Source: Actinomycetes bacterium (GTDB taxonomy: Bacteria; Actinomycetota; Acidimicrobiia; Acidimicrobiales; Palsa-688). From it: a stretch of 8,336 nucleotides of DNA. Both the position numbers and the translations under genes were made by a program. Shown one piece after another: positions 1 to 6,892 of this stretch. The number at the start of each line of letters is the position of its first letter. Position 1 is the stretch's first letter. The stretch is taken from positions 1-8,336 of the forward strand of contig JAKAWM010000100.1 in NCBI GenBank assembly GCA_021827285.1, given 5' to 3'. The notes beneath the pieces are model-generated. The model ran no database searches, was not told the origin of the DNA, and saw only the letters and a list, made by a program, of their open reading frames with translations.

Positions 1-9
1 TTCCGATCT

Positions 10-21
10 GGAGCGCGCTCC
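10..21. promoter_or_regulatory. Perfect 12-bp palindrome upstream of the first binding-protein gene
   Basis: GGAGCGCGCTCC is a perfect palindrome whose right end lies 74 bp before the start at 96. As RNA it could form a 6-bp stem (positions 8-13 with 18-23, one G-U pair) closed by a CGCG loop, but no T-run follows, so an intrinsic terminator is unlikely. It resembles the actinobacterial CebR operator (TGGGAGCGCTCCCA) with two extra central bases. LacI-family operators normally have a central CG, whereas this one has a central GC, so the operator reading is tentative. Confidence 0.3.
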
Positions 22-95
22 GGCGGTACCCGAACGACCCTGTACCCGTACTGAGCAGCGAGTTAGATCACCAACAGAAAGGACGTGAGAGGACG

Positions 96-1421
96 ATGAC
101 TAGACCGCGGCGCGTAGGCGCTCTTGCGGCAGCAACGCTGGCCCTATTTACCTTGGGCACCTCGCCCGTTGCTGCGGCGGCAAGCACATCTGGCAAGGTG
201 ACCATCAGCTGGTGGACCTGGACAGCCAACCCCAAAAACGTGATTGCGAACTTTGAAAAGGCCAACCCCAACATCACGGTCCCGACGCCGCCTGACCTCG
301 GAGTGAGCGGCTCGGGTTTTTACGCGAAGCTGACTACAGCATTGGCTGGCGGCACGGCACCCTGCGTGACACAGGTAGAATACTCTGAGCTACCGCAATA
401 CATTGCCACCCACGACTTGCTCAACATAGCCAAATACGCCAACCAGTACAAGCATGATTACCCTGCCTGGGTGTGGCAACAAGTCTCCCAGGGCGGCGCG
501 GTTTACGCGCTCCCAGAGGACATCGGCCCGACCGGGTTCATGTACCAGCCAGCCGTGTACAAGAAGTACGGCCTGGTCGTACCGGCAACATGGGCGCAGT
601 TTGCCACCGACGCTGCCACCCTGCACAAGGCCAACCCGAACATGTACCTCGACTTCTTCTCTCCCACCGACGAGCACCGCCTGGTGTCGCTGTGGTGGCA
701 AGCTGGGGCGCGACCCTTCGTGCTCCAGCCCAACGGTGCCTGGAAGATCACGGTAAACGGGCCTGTCGAAAAGAAGGTCACGAACTTCTTTGGAAACTTG
801 GCCCTCAAGGGTGACCTCCTGTTCGACACCGACTTCACCGCCCCTTACGGCCACCACGTGGCCAATGACACCTACGCCTCCATGGTCGGTACCGCCTGGG
901 GGCCGTCGTACCTCGTGGCCGGGTTCCTGCCCAAGGGCTCAACGCAACAGTGGGCCGTGGCGCCGTTGCCGCAGTGGGCACCTGGCGCCCACGCCGAGGG
1001 AAGCTGGGGTGGGTCGACCAACGCCGTCACCAAGGACTGCCCGGCCCAGGATGTGGCGGCGGCCGTCAAATTTGCTGCCTTTATCAACAGTTCCCCAAGC
1101 GGCATGACCATCGACGAAAAGTCGACAACCGATGGAGGACGGGGCCTGTTCCCCGCTGCCTTGGCCCGCGCCAGTGTGCCGCAGTTCAAGGCGCCCATTG
1201 CCAACTTCACAGGCAACGTGAACGCCCAGTTCAACACCTACGCGTCCAACGTCGTCGAGAACTTCGAATGGGGGCCCTTCGACAGTGAGCTGTACAACTT
1301 CTTCGGCACCGAGATGACCAAGGCAGCCGCCAACAAGGAGAGCTGGGACCAAGCCCTGAACAACATAGAGTCCGATCTGCTCGGCTATGCCAGATCGGTC
1401 GGGTACTCAGTCGAGGGTTGA
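96..1421 (+). CDS. Extracellular sugar-binding protein of an ABC transporter (family 1, MalE/UgpB-like)
   Basis: This 441-residue protein would capture an oligosaccharide outside the membrane and deliver it to the two permeases that follow. Residues 1-29 form a secretory signal: MTRPRR, a hydrophobic run (about 8-22), then SPVAAAAS with an A-x-A site near 27-29. The mature part opens with KVTISWWTW, the usual first beta strand of this family, followed by the NFEKANPNI helix. Later family-typical stretches are YALPEDIGPTGFMYQ (137-151), TAWGPSYLVAG (266-276), and WAVAPLP with a GG turn (286-306). Length is normal. Two cysteines (90 and 315) could pair, but this is not shown. There is no lipobox cysteine; the first Cys is residue 90. 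The start has purine-rich AGAAAGGA (76-83) and GAGAGGA (87-93) just upstream. The reading frame is open back to the window edge but has no ATG or GTG there, and the signal peptide marks the N-terminus. Substrate is unknown; the GH42 neighbour suggests a galactoside. Confidence 0.93.
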   Translation: MTRPRRVGALAAATLALFTLGTSPVAAAASTSGKVTISWWTWTANPKNVIANFEKANPNITVPTPPDLGVSGSGFYAKLTTALAGGTAPCVTQVEYSELPQYIATHDLLNIAKYANQYKHDYPAWVWQQVSQGGAVYALPEDIGPTGFMYQPAVYKKYGLVVPATWAQFATDAATLHKANPNMYLDFFSPTDEHRLVSLWWQAGARPFVLQPNGAWKITVNGPVEKKVTNFFGNLALKGDLLFDTDFTAPYGHHVANDTYASMVGTAWGPSYLVAGFLPKGSTQQWAVAPLPQWAPGAHAEGSWGGSTNAVTKDCPAQDVAAAVKFAAFINSSPSGMTIDEKSTTDGGRGLFPAALARASVPQFKAPIANFTGNVNAQFNTYASNVVENFEWGPFDSELYNFFGTEMTKAAANKESWDQALNNIESDLLGYARSVGYSVEG

Positions 1422-1433
1422 GCTGCGCCTTTC

Positions 1434-1461
1434 GCCCCAGGCGGCGGTGCCCGCCTGGGGC
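1434..1461 (+). terminator. Intra-operon hairpin (mRNA 3'-end stabiliser or partial terminator)
   Basis: GCCCCAGGCGG (1434-1444) and CCGCCTGGGGC (1451-1461) form a perfect, very GC-rich 11-bp stem with a 6-nt loop, starting 13 nt after the binding-protein stop codon. No U-run follows, so it is not a classical intrinsic terminator. In malEFG-like operons such hairpins protect the upstream mRNA and reduce read-through, so that binding protein is made in excess over permeases. That role is inferred here. The remainder of the gap contains a direct repeat TCGTACCA (1484-1491 and 1500-1507) of no known function and the ribosome-binding site for the next gene. Confidence 0.6.
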
Positions 1462-1526
1462 CGTGGCCACCCACCGGGCAAGGTCGTACCAGAGGCAATT
1501 CGTACCAAGGAAAGGAGACGACGGCG

Positions 1527-2501
1527 ATGGCAGTGCAGGGCGTCGGAGAACCTGCCGCCCTGCCAGCCCCGCCCTTAGCAGGCAGACCGGCACCCCGAGT
1601 GCGCCGGCCAGCTCATCAGAGTAGGCGGGGCCGGTCAGGCTTCGCCATGACGGCGCCCTTCTTGGGCCTGTTTTCCGTATTCTTCGTTGGCCCCCTCATC
1701 TACTCGATCGTTCTGAGCCTTCGCTCCCCCCTTACCGGCAACTATGCGGGGCTCCTCAACTACCGCGCCACCTTCTCCAACGGTGGCTACTGGTCGGCCG
1801 TCGTGCGCATGGCTTACTTCGGCCTTGTCCAGGTGACAGCCATGATCGTCCTTGCCATCGGCTTGGCCTTGTTGCTCGACAGCCCTTATTGCCGAGGCCG
1901 AAGGCTCTTCTCTCTTGTCTATTTCTTGCCCTTCGCGGTACCCGGGGTGATCGCCGCTCTGATGTGGGGCTTCCTGCTGGAGCCCGACCTGGACGTCCTG
2001 CTGAAGGTCCCCCACTTCCTCGGGCTGGCCAATGGTGCGGTGCAGCCGCTCGACTACCGCCTCTCCCTCTATTCGATCATGCTCATCGTCACCTGGGAGT
2101 GGACGGGCTACAACATGACCATCCTGCTAACGAGCTTGACGAACGTACCTCGCCAAGTCCTCGAGGCCGCCAAGGTGGACGGGGCATCTGAGCTTGCTGT
2201 AGCCGCGCGCATAAAGCTGCCGATGATCCGCCGGACAGTCGTTTTCATCGCCATCCTCTCCATCATAGGCACGCTACAGCTCTTCAACGAGCCGGTGATC
2301 CTGAACGAGGTGGCCTCGATCGGCAACTCCTTGACGCCTAACCAGATCATCTACAACACCGCCTTCGCCTTTGGCAACGAACAGGCCGCTGCCGCCCAGT
2401 CGGTGGTGCTTGCCCTCATAACCATTGTGGCTACGGCCGCCTTTTACGGGATCGTGAGGAGACGGGTAAACCCGCTCGCCAGCACCAGGGTTGGCCGATG
2501 A
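1527..2501 (+). CDS. ABC sugar transporter permease, MalF/UgpA type
   Basis: This 324-residue inner-membrane subunit forms one half of the sugar channel. A 40-residue cytoplasmic N-terminus rich in Pro, Ala and Arg is followed by about six hydrophobic helices (near 42-64, 95-117, 127-150, 180-203, 237-256 and 290-310). The cytoplasmic EAA loop, which docks on the ATPase, is clear at 213-232: EAAKVDGA, then ARIKLP, matching the EAA---G---------I-LP pattern. The segment NEPVILNE (254-261) is typical of the family. The start is ATG 1527, preceded by AAAGGAG (1511-1517) with a 9-nt spacer. A later ATG at 1647 would begin right at the first helix but has no ribosome-binding site. The stop codon overlaps the next start (ATGA), which points to translational coupling with the partner permease. 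Its cognate ATPase is not in the window. Confidence 0.93.
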   Translation: MAVQGVGEPAALPAPPLAGRPAPRVRRPAHQSRRGRSGFAMTAPFLGLFSVFFVGPLIYSIVLSLRSPLTGNYAGLLNYRATFSNGGYWSAVVRMAYFGLVQVTAMIVLAIGLALLLDSPYCRGRRLFSLVYFLPFAVPGVIAALMWGFLLEPDLDVLLKVPHFLGLANGAVQPLDYRLSLYSIMLIVTWEWTGYNMTILLTSLTNVPRQVLEAAKVDGASELAVAARIKLPMIRRTVVFIAILSIIGTLQLFNEPVILNEVASIGNSLTPNQIIYNTAFAFGNEQAAAAQSVVLALITIVATAAFYGIVRRRVNPLASTRVGR

Positions 2502-3412
2502 CCGTACCCTCCCCGCCCCCGCTCGCCCCCGCCCCTGGCGCCTACCGCACGCGCCTGGCCAAAAGGACCAAGACTACGGTCACCACCGCCTTCTTGGTGC
2601 TAGCAGCTGCCTACGTGCTCATCCCCATCTACTGGCTGGTAATTGCCTCCTCCAAGAACACCAGCCAGCTGTTCTCGACCAACACGTTCTTGCCTCCTTC
2701 GCACCCGTCCTGGTGGCCCGCCAACTTTTCCTCTCTGTTCACCTACGAAAGCGGCGATTACAAGTGGTGGCTACTGAACTCGTTCATTTACTCATCGGTT
2801 ACGGCAACGCTGGCAACAGCAGTGTCCACGCTGTGCGGGTATGGCCTGGCCAAGTACAACTTCGCTGGCCGGCGCGCCGTGTTCGGGTTGGTCCTGGGCT
2901 CTCTCATGGTGCCGGCCACGGCCCTCGTGGTCCCCCTCTTCCTCCTCGAGCACTACATGGGCCTCACCAACAGCTACCAGGGCGTTATCCTCCCCCTGGC
3001 CGTGTACCCCTTTGGCGTCTACTTCATGGCGATCTACGTGGCCGACGCGGTGCCTGATACGATCATCGAGTCAGCCCGCATAGATGGATCGGGCGAGCTC
3101 AGGGCGCTCTGGCAGATCGCCCGCCCCATGCTGGCACCGGGGATGGCGACTTTGTTCTTATTGTCGTTCATCGGGACGTGGAACAATTACTTCCTGCCCC
3201 TCGTCCTCCTGGGTACGGAGACCCGCTTCCCCCTCACGGTTGGCCTTTCGGCCTGGGCATCGACGTTGAACGAGGCTGGAGCGGGCCAGCCCCTTTATTC
3301 CAACGTGATCCTTGGGTCGCTGATATCTGTCTTGCCGATGCTCGTACTTTTCCCGTTCCTCCAGAAGTACGTGGCCCGGGGGCTGAGCTTTGGAGCGGTG
3401 ACTGGTGAGTGA
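2498..3412 (+). CDS. ABC sugar transporter permease, MalG/UgpE type
   Basis: This 304-residue protein is the second channel subunit and partner of the preceding permease. It has a short cytoplasmic N-terminus with a PPP run (6-8), a first membrane helix at about 27-50, and an extracytoplasmic stretch containing WWPANF (72-77), as is usual in MalG-like proteins. Further helices lie near 92-114, 127-149, 161-182, 216-236 and 265-287. The EAA loop is at 191-210 (ESARIDGSGE, then IARPML). The C-terminus YVARGLSFGAVTGE matches the conserved Gly-Ala-Val-x-Gly tail of this family. It starts within the stop codon of the upstream gene (4-bp ATGA overlap). The start codon has no strong Shine-Dalgarno sequence of its own, which fits translational coupling. 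Confidence 0.93.
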   Translation: MTVPSPPPLAPAPGAYRTRLAKRTKTTVTTAFLVLAAAYVLIPIYWLVIASSKNTSQLFSTNTFLPPSHPSWWPANFSSLFTYESGDYKWWLLNSFIYSSVTATLATAVSTLCGYGLAKYNFAGRRAVFGLVLGSLMVPATALVVPLFLLEHYMGLTNSYQGVILPLAVYPFGVYFMAIYVADAVPDTIIESARIDGSGELRALWQIARPMLAPGMATLFLLSFIGTWNNYFLPLVLLGTETRFPLTVGLSAWASTLNEAGAGQPLYSNVILGSLISVLPMLVLFPFLQKYVARGLSFGAVTGE

Positions 3413-3456
3413 GCCGCCAAGAGCCAAGAAGCACTGGTTGACGTTCATACCCGCAC

Positions 3457-3461
3457 AGGAG
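3457..3461 (+). promoter_or_regulatory. Ribosome-binding site that fixes the GH42 start at 3471
   Basis: AGGAG lies 9 nt before ATG 3471, which is optimal spacing. The codons after this ATG encode SNHFYYGGDYNPEQWP, the conserved start of GH42 enzymes. A GTG at 3405 in the same frame, overlapping the permease stop, also has a GGAG (3392-3395) 9 nt upstream. It would add 22 residues with no resemblance to the family. Confidence 0.7.
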
Positions 3462-3470
3462 CAAGAACCC

Positions 3471-5507
3471 ATGAGTAACCACTTTTACTACGGCGGCGAT
3501 TACAACCCCGAGCAGTGGCCGCGGAGCGTCTGGGACGAGGATGTCGGCCTGATGCGCGAGGCGGGCGTCAACCTGGTGACCGTCGGCGTGTTCGCCTGGG
3601 CGCAACTCGAACCTCGGGAGGGTTCCTTCTCCTTTGGGTGGCTTCACGATCTTCTGGACCTGCTCGCAACCAACGGGATCGGCGTTGACCTCGCCACCCC
3701 CACCGCCGCCCCTCCGGCGTGGCTGTCCGTGCGGTACCCTGACGTTCTGCCCGTAGATGCTGCCGGTGCGCGCTACAGCCACGGCAGCCGCCAGACAATT
3801 TGCATTTGTAGCCCTGCCTACCTGGAGAGAGCCCGCACAGTTGTCACTCAGCTGGCGAACGAGGTGGGCCACCATGAAGCGATCAAGATGTGGCATGTTC
3901 ACAACGAGTACGCCTGTCACGTCCCGTATTGCTATTGCGACTACCATGCGCAAGCCTTTCGCCGGTGGACCGAACAACGCTACGGTTCGCTGGACAACCT
4001 TAACGACGCCTGGGGCACTGCTTTTTGGAGCCAGACCTATACAGACTTGAGCCAAGTCGTGCCACCGCGACTGACGGCGGCATTTGTCAACCCGTCACTT
4101 GACCTCGACTACAAGCGCTTTAGCAGTGACGCTTACTTTCAGGAGTTCCTCATGGAGCGGGCCGTTTTGAAGCAGGCTCGGCCCGACCTACCCCTAACGA
4201 CCAACTTCATGGGCTTTTTCAAGCCTCTCGACTACTTCGGCTGGGCTGCCCAAATGGACATCGTGTCCACCGACAACTACCCCGACATGTCCGACCCGGA
4301 GTGGCCTGTGCGCAGCGCTATGCACTGCGACCTCGTGCGGGGGCTCAACAAGGCGGCCCCGTGGATGGTCATGGAGCAGACACCGTCACGGGTCACCTGG
4401 CATAACCCGAACGTGCCCAAGCGGCCAGGCCATATGCGCGCGATGAGCTACCAGGCGGTGGCGCGAGGCGCCAGCGGCATCATGTTCTTTCAGTGGAGGG
4501 CTTCGCGCACGGGCGCAGAAAAGTTCCACTCAGCCATGGTCCCTCACGCCGGCAAGGGCTCGCCCGTGTGGACCGACGTGGTGGCACTCGGCAAGGAACT
4601 GGCGTCCCTAGAGGACTTGGCCGGCACCGCCATAGATGCCAAGGCTGCTTTCCTCTTTTCCTGGCCCAATTGGTGGGCCCTCGAGGCGCCCTCCCAGCCC
4701 GCGGGTGGCCTCACCGTGGACGATCAGCTTATGTGGCTCTACCGTCCCCTCTTTGCCGGTGGGGTAAATGTAGACTTCTGCCAGCCTGACGAATCGCTCG
4801 AAGGATACCGGGCGGTAGTCGTCCCAAGCCTCTACCTCATCAGCGAGGAGCAGGGAGCCAAGCTGCTTTCATATGTTGAGGCGGGGGGTACTGCCATCAT
4901 CTCTTTCTGGTCGGGGATCGTCGATGAGCGTGATTCCGTGTACCTCGGGCCCTATGGAGGGCCCCTGCGACCGCTTCTCGGTTGCGACGTCGTGGAGGTC
5001 TCCCCCTTGCCCGTCGGCCAGGTGCTGGAGGTGCAATGGGAGGACGGTGAGCGAGGGACGGGGGAGCTGTGGGCGCATGTGGCCACACAGCGCGACGGGC
5101 AGGTGCTGGCCCGCTACTCGAGAGGGCCGCTCTCGGGCCGGCCGGCCGTGCTCCAGACGGGCTACGGCAAAGGGCGGGCATATTACATCGGCTGCCGCCT
5201 TGACCACGACAGCTTGGCCCGGCTCTACGGCTTGGTGCCTGGGCTCCATGCCCGTGCGACTATGGCGCCCCCAGAGGGCCACGTCGAGAGGGTCCTGAGA
5301 GTGGGCAGGGACAAGCGTTACGAGTTCCTTATCAACTATTCGGGCTCAGAACGAGTGGTCGAAGTAGCTGAAGGCGGGACGGACGTGCTGACAGGCAGGA
5401 TCACCGGGTCGCGGGTTGCGCTAGAGCCGGCCGGAGTTGCTATCCTCCGCTACCCGCACCCCTCGGGGGGCCGGCCGCTCCGCCGCCCTCAGGGGTTGAA
5501 GCCTTAG
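3471..5507 (+). CDS. Beta-galactosidase, glycoside hydrolase family 42
   Basis: This 678-residue retaining enzyme removes terminal beta-D-galactosyl residues (in some members alpha-L-arabinopyranosyl) from oligosaccharides. It has no signal peptide, so it acts in the cytoplasm on imported sugar. Three family domains are visible: a catalytic TIM barrel (1 to about 385), a trimerisation domain (about 386-600), and a small C-terminal beta domain (about 605-660). The acid/base is predicted as Glu146 in HVHNEYACH and the nucleophile as Glu302 in MVMEQTPSRVTWH. GGDYNPEQWP (8-17) and the barrel strand at 242-246 (TTNFM) are typical. Cys111, Cys154 and Cys156 match three Zn ligands known in the Thermus enzyme. 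The fourth position is His159 instead of Cys. As the last plus-strand gene after the permeases, it probably hydrolyses the transported sugar. The final 15 or so residues (Pro-, Gly- and Arg-rich) extend past the domain. Beta-galactosidase specificity is the default; the exact linkage cannot be read from sequence. Confidence 0.95.
   Translation: MSNHFYYGGDYNPEQWPRSVWDEDVGLMREAGVNLVTVGVFAWAQLEPREGSFSFGWLHDLLDLLATNGIGVDLATPTAAPPAWLSVRYPDVLPVDAAGARYSHGSRQTICICSPAYLERARTVVTQLANEVGHHEAIKMWHVHNEYACHVPYCYCDYHAQAFRRWTEQRYGSLDNLNDAWGTAFWSQTYTDLSQVVPPRLTAAFVNPSLDLDYKRFSSDAYFQEFLMERAVLKQARPDLPLTTNFMGFFKPLDYFGWAAQMDIVSTDNYPDMSDPEWPVRSAMHCDLVRGLNKAAPWMVMEQTPSRVTWHNPNVPKRPGHMRAMSYQAVARGASGIMFFQWRASRTGAEKFHSAMVPHAGKGSPVWTDVVALGKELASLEDLAGTAIDAKAAFLFSWPNWWALEAPSQPAGGLTVDDQLMWLYRPLFAGGVNVDFCQPDESLEGYRAVVVPSLYLISEEQGAKLLSYVEAGGTAIISFWSGIVDERDSVYLGPYGGPLRPLLGCDVVEVSPLPVGQVLEVQWEDGERGTGELWAHVATQRDGQVLARYSRGPLSGRPAVLQTGYGKGRAYYIGCRLDHDSLARLYGLVPGLHARATMAPPEGHVERVLRVGRDKRYEFLINYSGSERVVEVAEGGTDVLTGRITGSRVALEPAGVAILRYPHPSGGRPLRRPQGLKP
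5458..5496 (+). repeat. Weak GC-rich inverted repeat at the 3' end of the GH42 gene
   Basis: ACCCCT (5458-5463) is complementary to AGGGGT (5491-5496), with a further GGGGGGC/GCCgCCC pairing possible inside. It lies in the last codons of the GH42 gene and has no following T-run. It might slow or end transcription ahead of the convergent regulator gene. The 56 bp between the two convergent stop codons (5508-5563) contain no recognisable terminator for either strand. Confidence 0.2.
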
Positions 5508-5563
5508 CACCCGCCAGTGAGCCACCTCGCGCGCTCGGCCACCAAGAAGCACCGGTCTTACCG

Positions 5564-6649
5564 CTAACGGGGCGCAGTGGTGCTTTCGCGTACAACCAGG
5601 TCAGTAGCCAGCTCAACCCGGCGCTTGGGCGACCCGCCACCGGCCGCCGCTTCGACCAGGGTACGCACGGCCACCGCAGCCATCTCCAACAACGGCTGGC
5701 GCACAGTGGTCAGCGAAGGAGTGCTCCACTCGGCCAGCGGTATATCATCAAAACCGACCACGCTGAGATCCTCTGGGACTCGAAGGCCGGCCTCCCGGGC
5801 AGCCCGCAGTACGCCCAGGGCAGAAAGGTCGTTGCCGGCAAAGATGGCGGTCGGGCACCGGCTTAGGTTGAACAGGAACCTGGCCTGCTCGTAGCCCGCC
5901 TTAACCCGGAAGTCGCCCGGTCTGACAAGCCGCTCGTCCACTGACAGCCCTGCCCTCTCGAGGGCAGCGCGGTAACCGTCAAAGCGCGCCCGGCTGCACA
6001 ACAGCTCCGGGGGGCCAGTGATTATAGCGACCCGCTCGTGCCCCAGGTCCACCAGGTGCTTGGTGGCCGCCAGCCCACCCAACCAGTTGGTCGCCCCCAC
6101 CGAGCTCACCTCGGGGCCGGGTTCGGCAGTCGGATCGATCACAACAAACGGCAGATCGCGGGCGACGAGCTCGCCCCTTTGGCGTTCGGTGAGCTGAGAG
6201 AGCAGCAGGATAACCCCTCGGGTGCCCCGGGACGTGATGTGGTCGAACCAAACCTGGCGTTCGTCGCCTTCCGACAAGGCCGTGAGCGCGACCGTGAGAC
6301 CCTCGGCTTGGGCGGCGGCCGCCGCCCCCCGAACGATCTCGACTGCCCAGGGGCTGTCGAAGTCGTTGAATACGATGTCTATTAACGACGGGGCGCCATT
6401 GACCGCCCGCCGGCGGTACCCGGAGCTCAACAGGGCATCTTGCACCAGCGCGCGCGTGCGGGGAGATACGTCGGGCTTGCCGTTGAGGACCTTGGACACC
6501 GTCGCCGTTGATAGGCCACTCTGCGCGGCAATCTGCGCGATCGTGACCTGCCGGCGGGCTCTCTTACGACGCTGTAGTGGCTGCCGGTGGACCTGTAGGG
6601 CTTCCAACTCCTTATGTAAGCCCTGGCTGGGCATGTCCCGAGTGTACAT
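5564..6649 (-). CDS. LacI-family transcriptional regulator
   Basis: This 361-residue protein is a sugar-responsive DNA-binding repressor. The helix-turn-helix is unmistakable at 35-60 (VTIAQIAAQSGLSTATVSKVLNGK), followed by the third helix to GY (78). The rest is a periplasmic-binding-protein-like sensor domain: LIDIVF (89-94), RGVILLL (144-150), VGATNWLGG (184-192), HERVAIITGP (204-213), ARFDGYRAAL (221-230), AIFAGNDLSALG (268-279), VVGFDDIPLAEWSTPSLTTVRQP (297-319). Two oddities are visible. There is a 34-residue N-terminal extension ending in a basic run (LQRRKRARR), and the usual hinge-helix motif (Y-x-PN-x-AR-x-L) is replaced by a shorter YRRRAVNGAPS. The start is ATG 6649, preceded by AGGTGA. 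A GTG at 6655 would add two codons but lies inside that ribosome-binding site. The gene is convergent with GH42 and divergent from the second binding protein, so it probably controls one or both operons. The effector is unknown. Confidence 0.94.
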   Translation of the reverse strand: MYTRDMPSQGLHKELEALQVHRQPLQRRKRARRQVTIAQIAAQSGLSTATVSKVLNGKPDVSPRTRALVQDALLSSGYRRRAVNGAPSLIDIVFNDFDSPWAVEIVRGAAAAAQAEGLTVALTALSEGDERQVWFDHITSRGTRGVILLLSQLTERQRGELVARDLPFVVIDPTAEPGPEVSSVGATNWLGGLAATKHLVDLGHERVAIITGPPELLCSRARFDGYRAALERAGLSVDERLVRPGDFRVKAGYEQARFLFNLSRCPTAIFAGNDLSALGVLRAAREAGLRVPEDLSVVGFDDIPLAEWSTPSLTTVRQPLLEMAAVAVRTLVEAAAGGGSPKRRVELATDLVVRESTTAPR

Positions 6650-6651
6650 GG

Positions 6652-6657
6652 TCACCT
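6652..6657 (-). promoter_or_regulatory. Ribosome-binding site of the LacI-family gene
   Basis: On the minus strand AGGTGA is followed by CC and then ATG 6649. AGGUGA pairs fully with the 5' part of the anti-Shine-Dalgarno sequence, for which a short spacer is normal. This favours ATG 6649 over the overlapping GTG 6655. Confidence 0.55.
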
Positions 6658-6663
6658 GAAGCC

Positions 6664-6675
6664 TTGAGCGCTACC
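6664..6675. promoter_or_regulatory. Possible LacI-type operator next to the regulator start
   Basis: TTGAGCGCTACC contains the palindrome AGCGCT with a central CG, the hallmark of LacI-family operators. It agrees with the core of the CebR box (GGGAGCGCTCCC) at 9 of 12 positions. It sits 15 bp before the regulator's start codon, a sensible place for autoregulation. The flanks are asymmetric and this could be chance. Confidence 0.25.
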
Positions 6676-6836
6676 TTTCGGTGAGTCCGCTTAACCCGTA
6701 TGTAGCCGCAGGACCAAGCGCGGCCTACCGGCGGCACCCACGTCCCAGCCTGGCCAGGCATAGCACCGGGCCGCGACACCCTGCGAGCTACTGCACCCGC
6801 TAGGATAGCAGCTGGTAGCCCCAACGATCTACTTCC

Positions 6837-6865
6837 TTGACTGACCGAAGGCCCAATGCTATGTT
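6837..6865 (+). promoter_or_regulatory. Sigma-70-type promoter for the second binding-protein gene
   Basis: TTGACT (6837-6842) and TATGTT (6860-6865) are separated by exactly 17 bp. The -10 is preceded by TGC, giving an extended -10 (TGnTATGTT). Transcription should start near 6872, leaving a 5' leader of about 157 nt before GTG 7029. This is the best promoter match I found in the window. Confidence 0.6.
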
Positions 6866-6876
6866 TGCCGCAACAT
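6861..6876. promoter_or_regulatory. Inverted repeat overlapping the -10 and start point (candidate operator)
   Basis: ATGTT and AACAT form 5-bp arms around TGCCGC. The repeat covers most of the -10 hexamer and the predicted start point, where a repressor would block RNA polymerase. The left arm with one more base (ATGTTT) recurs at 6895-6900. The LacI-family protein encoded next door is the obvious candidate ligand, but this is inferred from position only. Confidence 0.35.
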
Positions 6877-6892
6877 GTAAGAGGGACGATCG

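Noticed and set aside
1..54. Possible tail of an upstream gene ending at TGA 52-54
   Set aside because: Only 17 codons are visible, they show no recognisable motif, and another frame is also open, so a partial gene cannot be supported.
40..68. Promoter for the first operon (CTGTAC / TTAGAT)
   Set aside because: Both hexamers match poorly. The real promoter may lie left of the window.
390..1352. Several minus-strand open frames of 111-155 codons
   Set aside because: All are opposite the first binding protein, overlap one another in different frames, and lack ribosome-binding sites or motifs.
1647..1649. Shorter start for the first permease at ATG 1647
   Set aside because: No Shine-Dalgarno sequence precedes it, while ATG 1527 has AAAGGAG at ideal spacing.
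3234..4055. Minus-strand open frame of 273 codons
   Set aside because: It lies across the permease-GH42 junction, opposite strongly recognised proteins, and shows no family motif.
20..6422. Identical 13-mer CCGGCGGTACCCG at 20-32 and 6410-6422
   Set aside because: The second copy falls inside regulator coding sequence encoding Gly-Tyr-Arg-Arg-Arg; in GC-rich DNA this is most likely chance.
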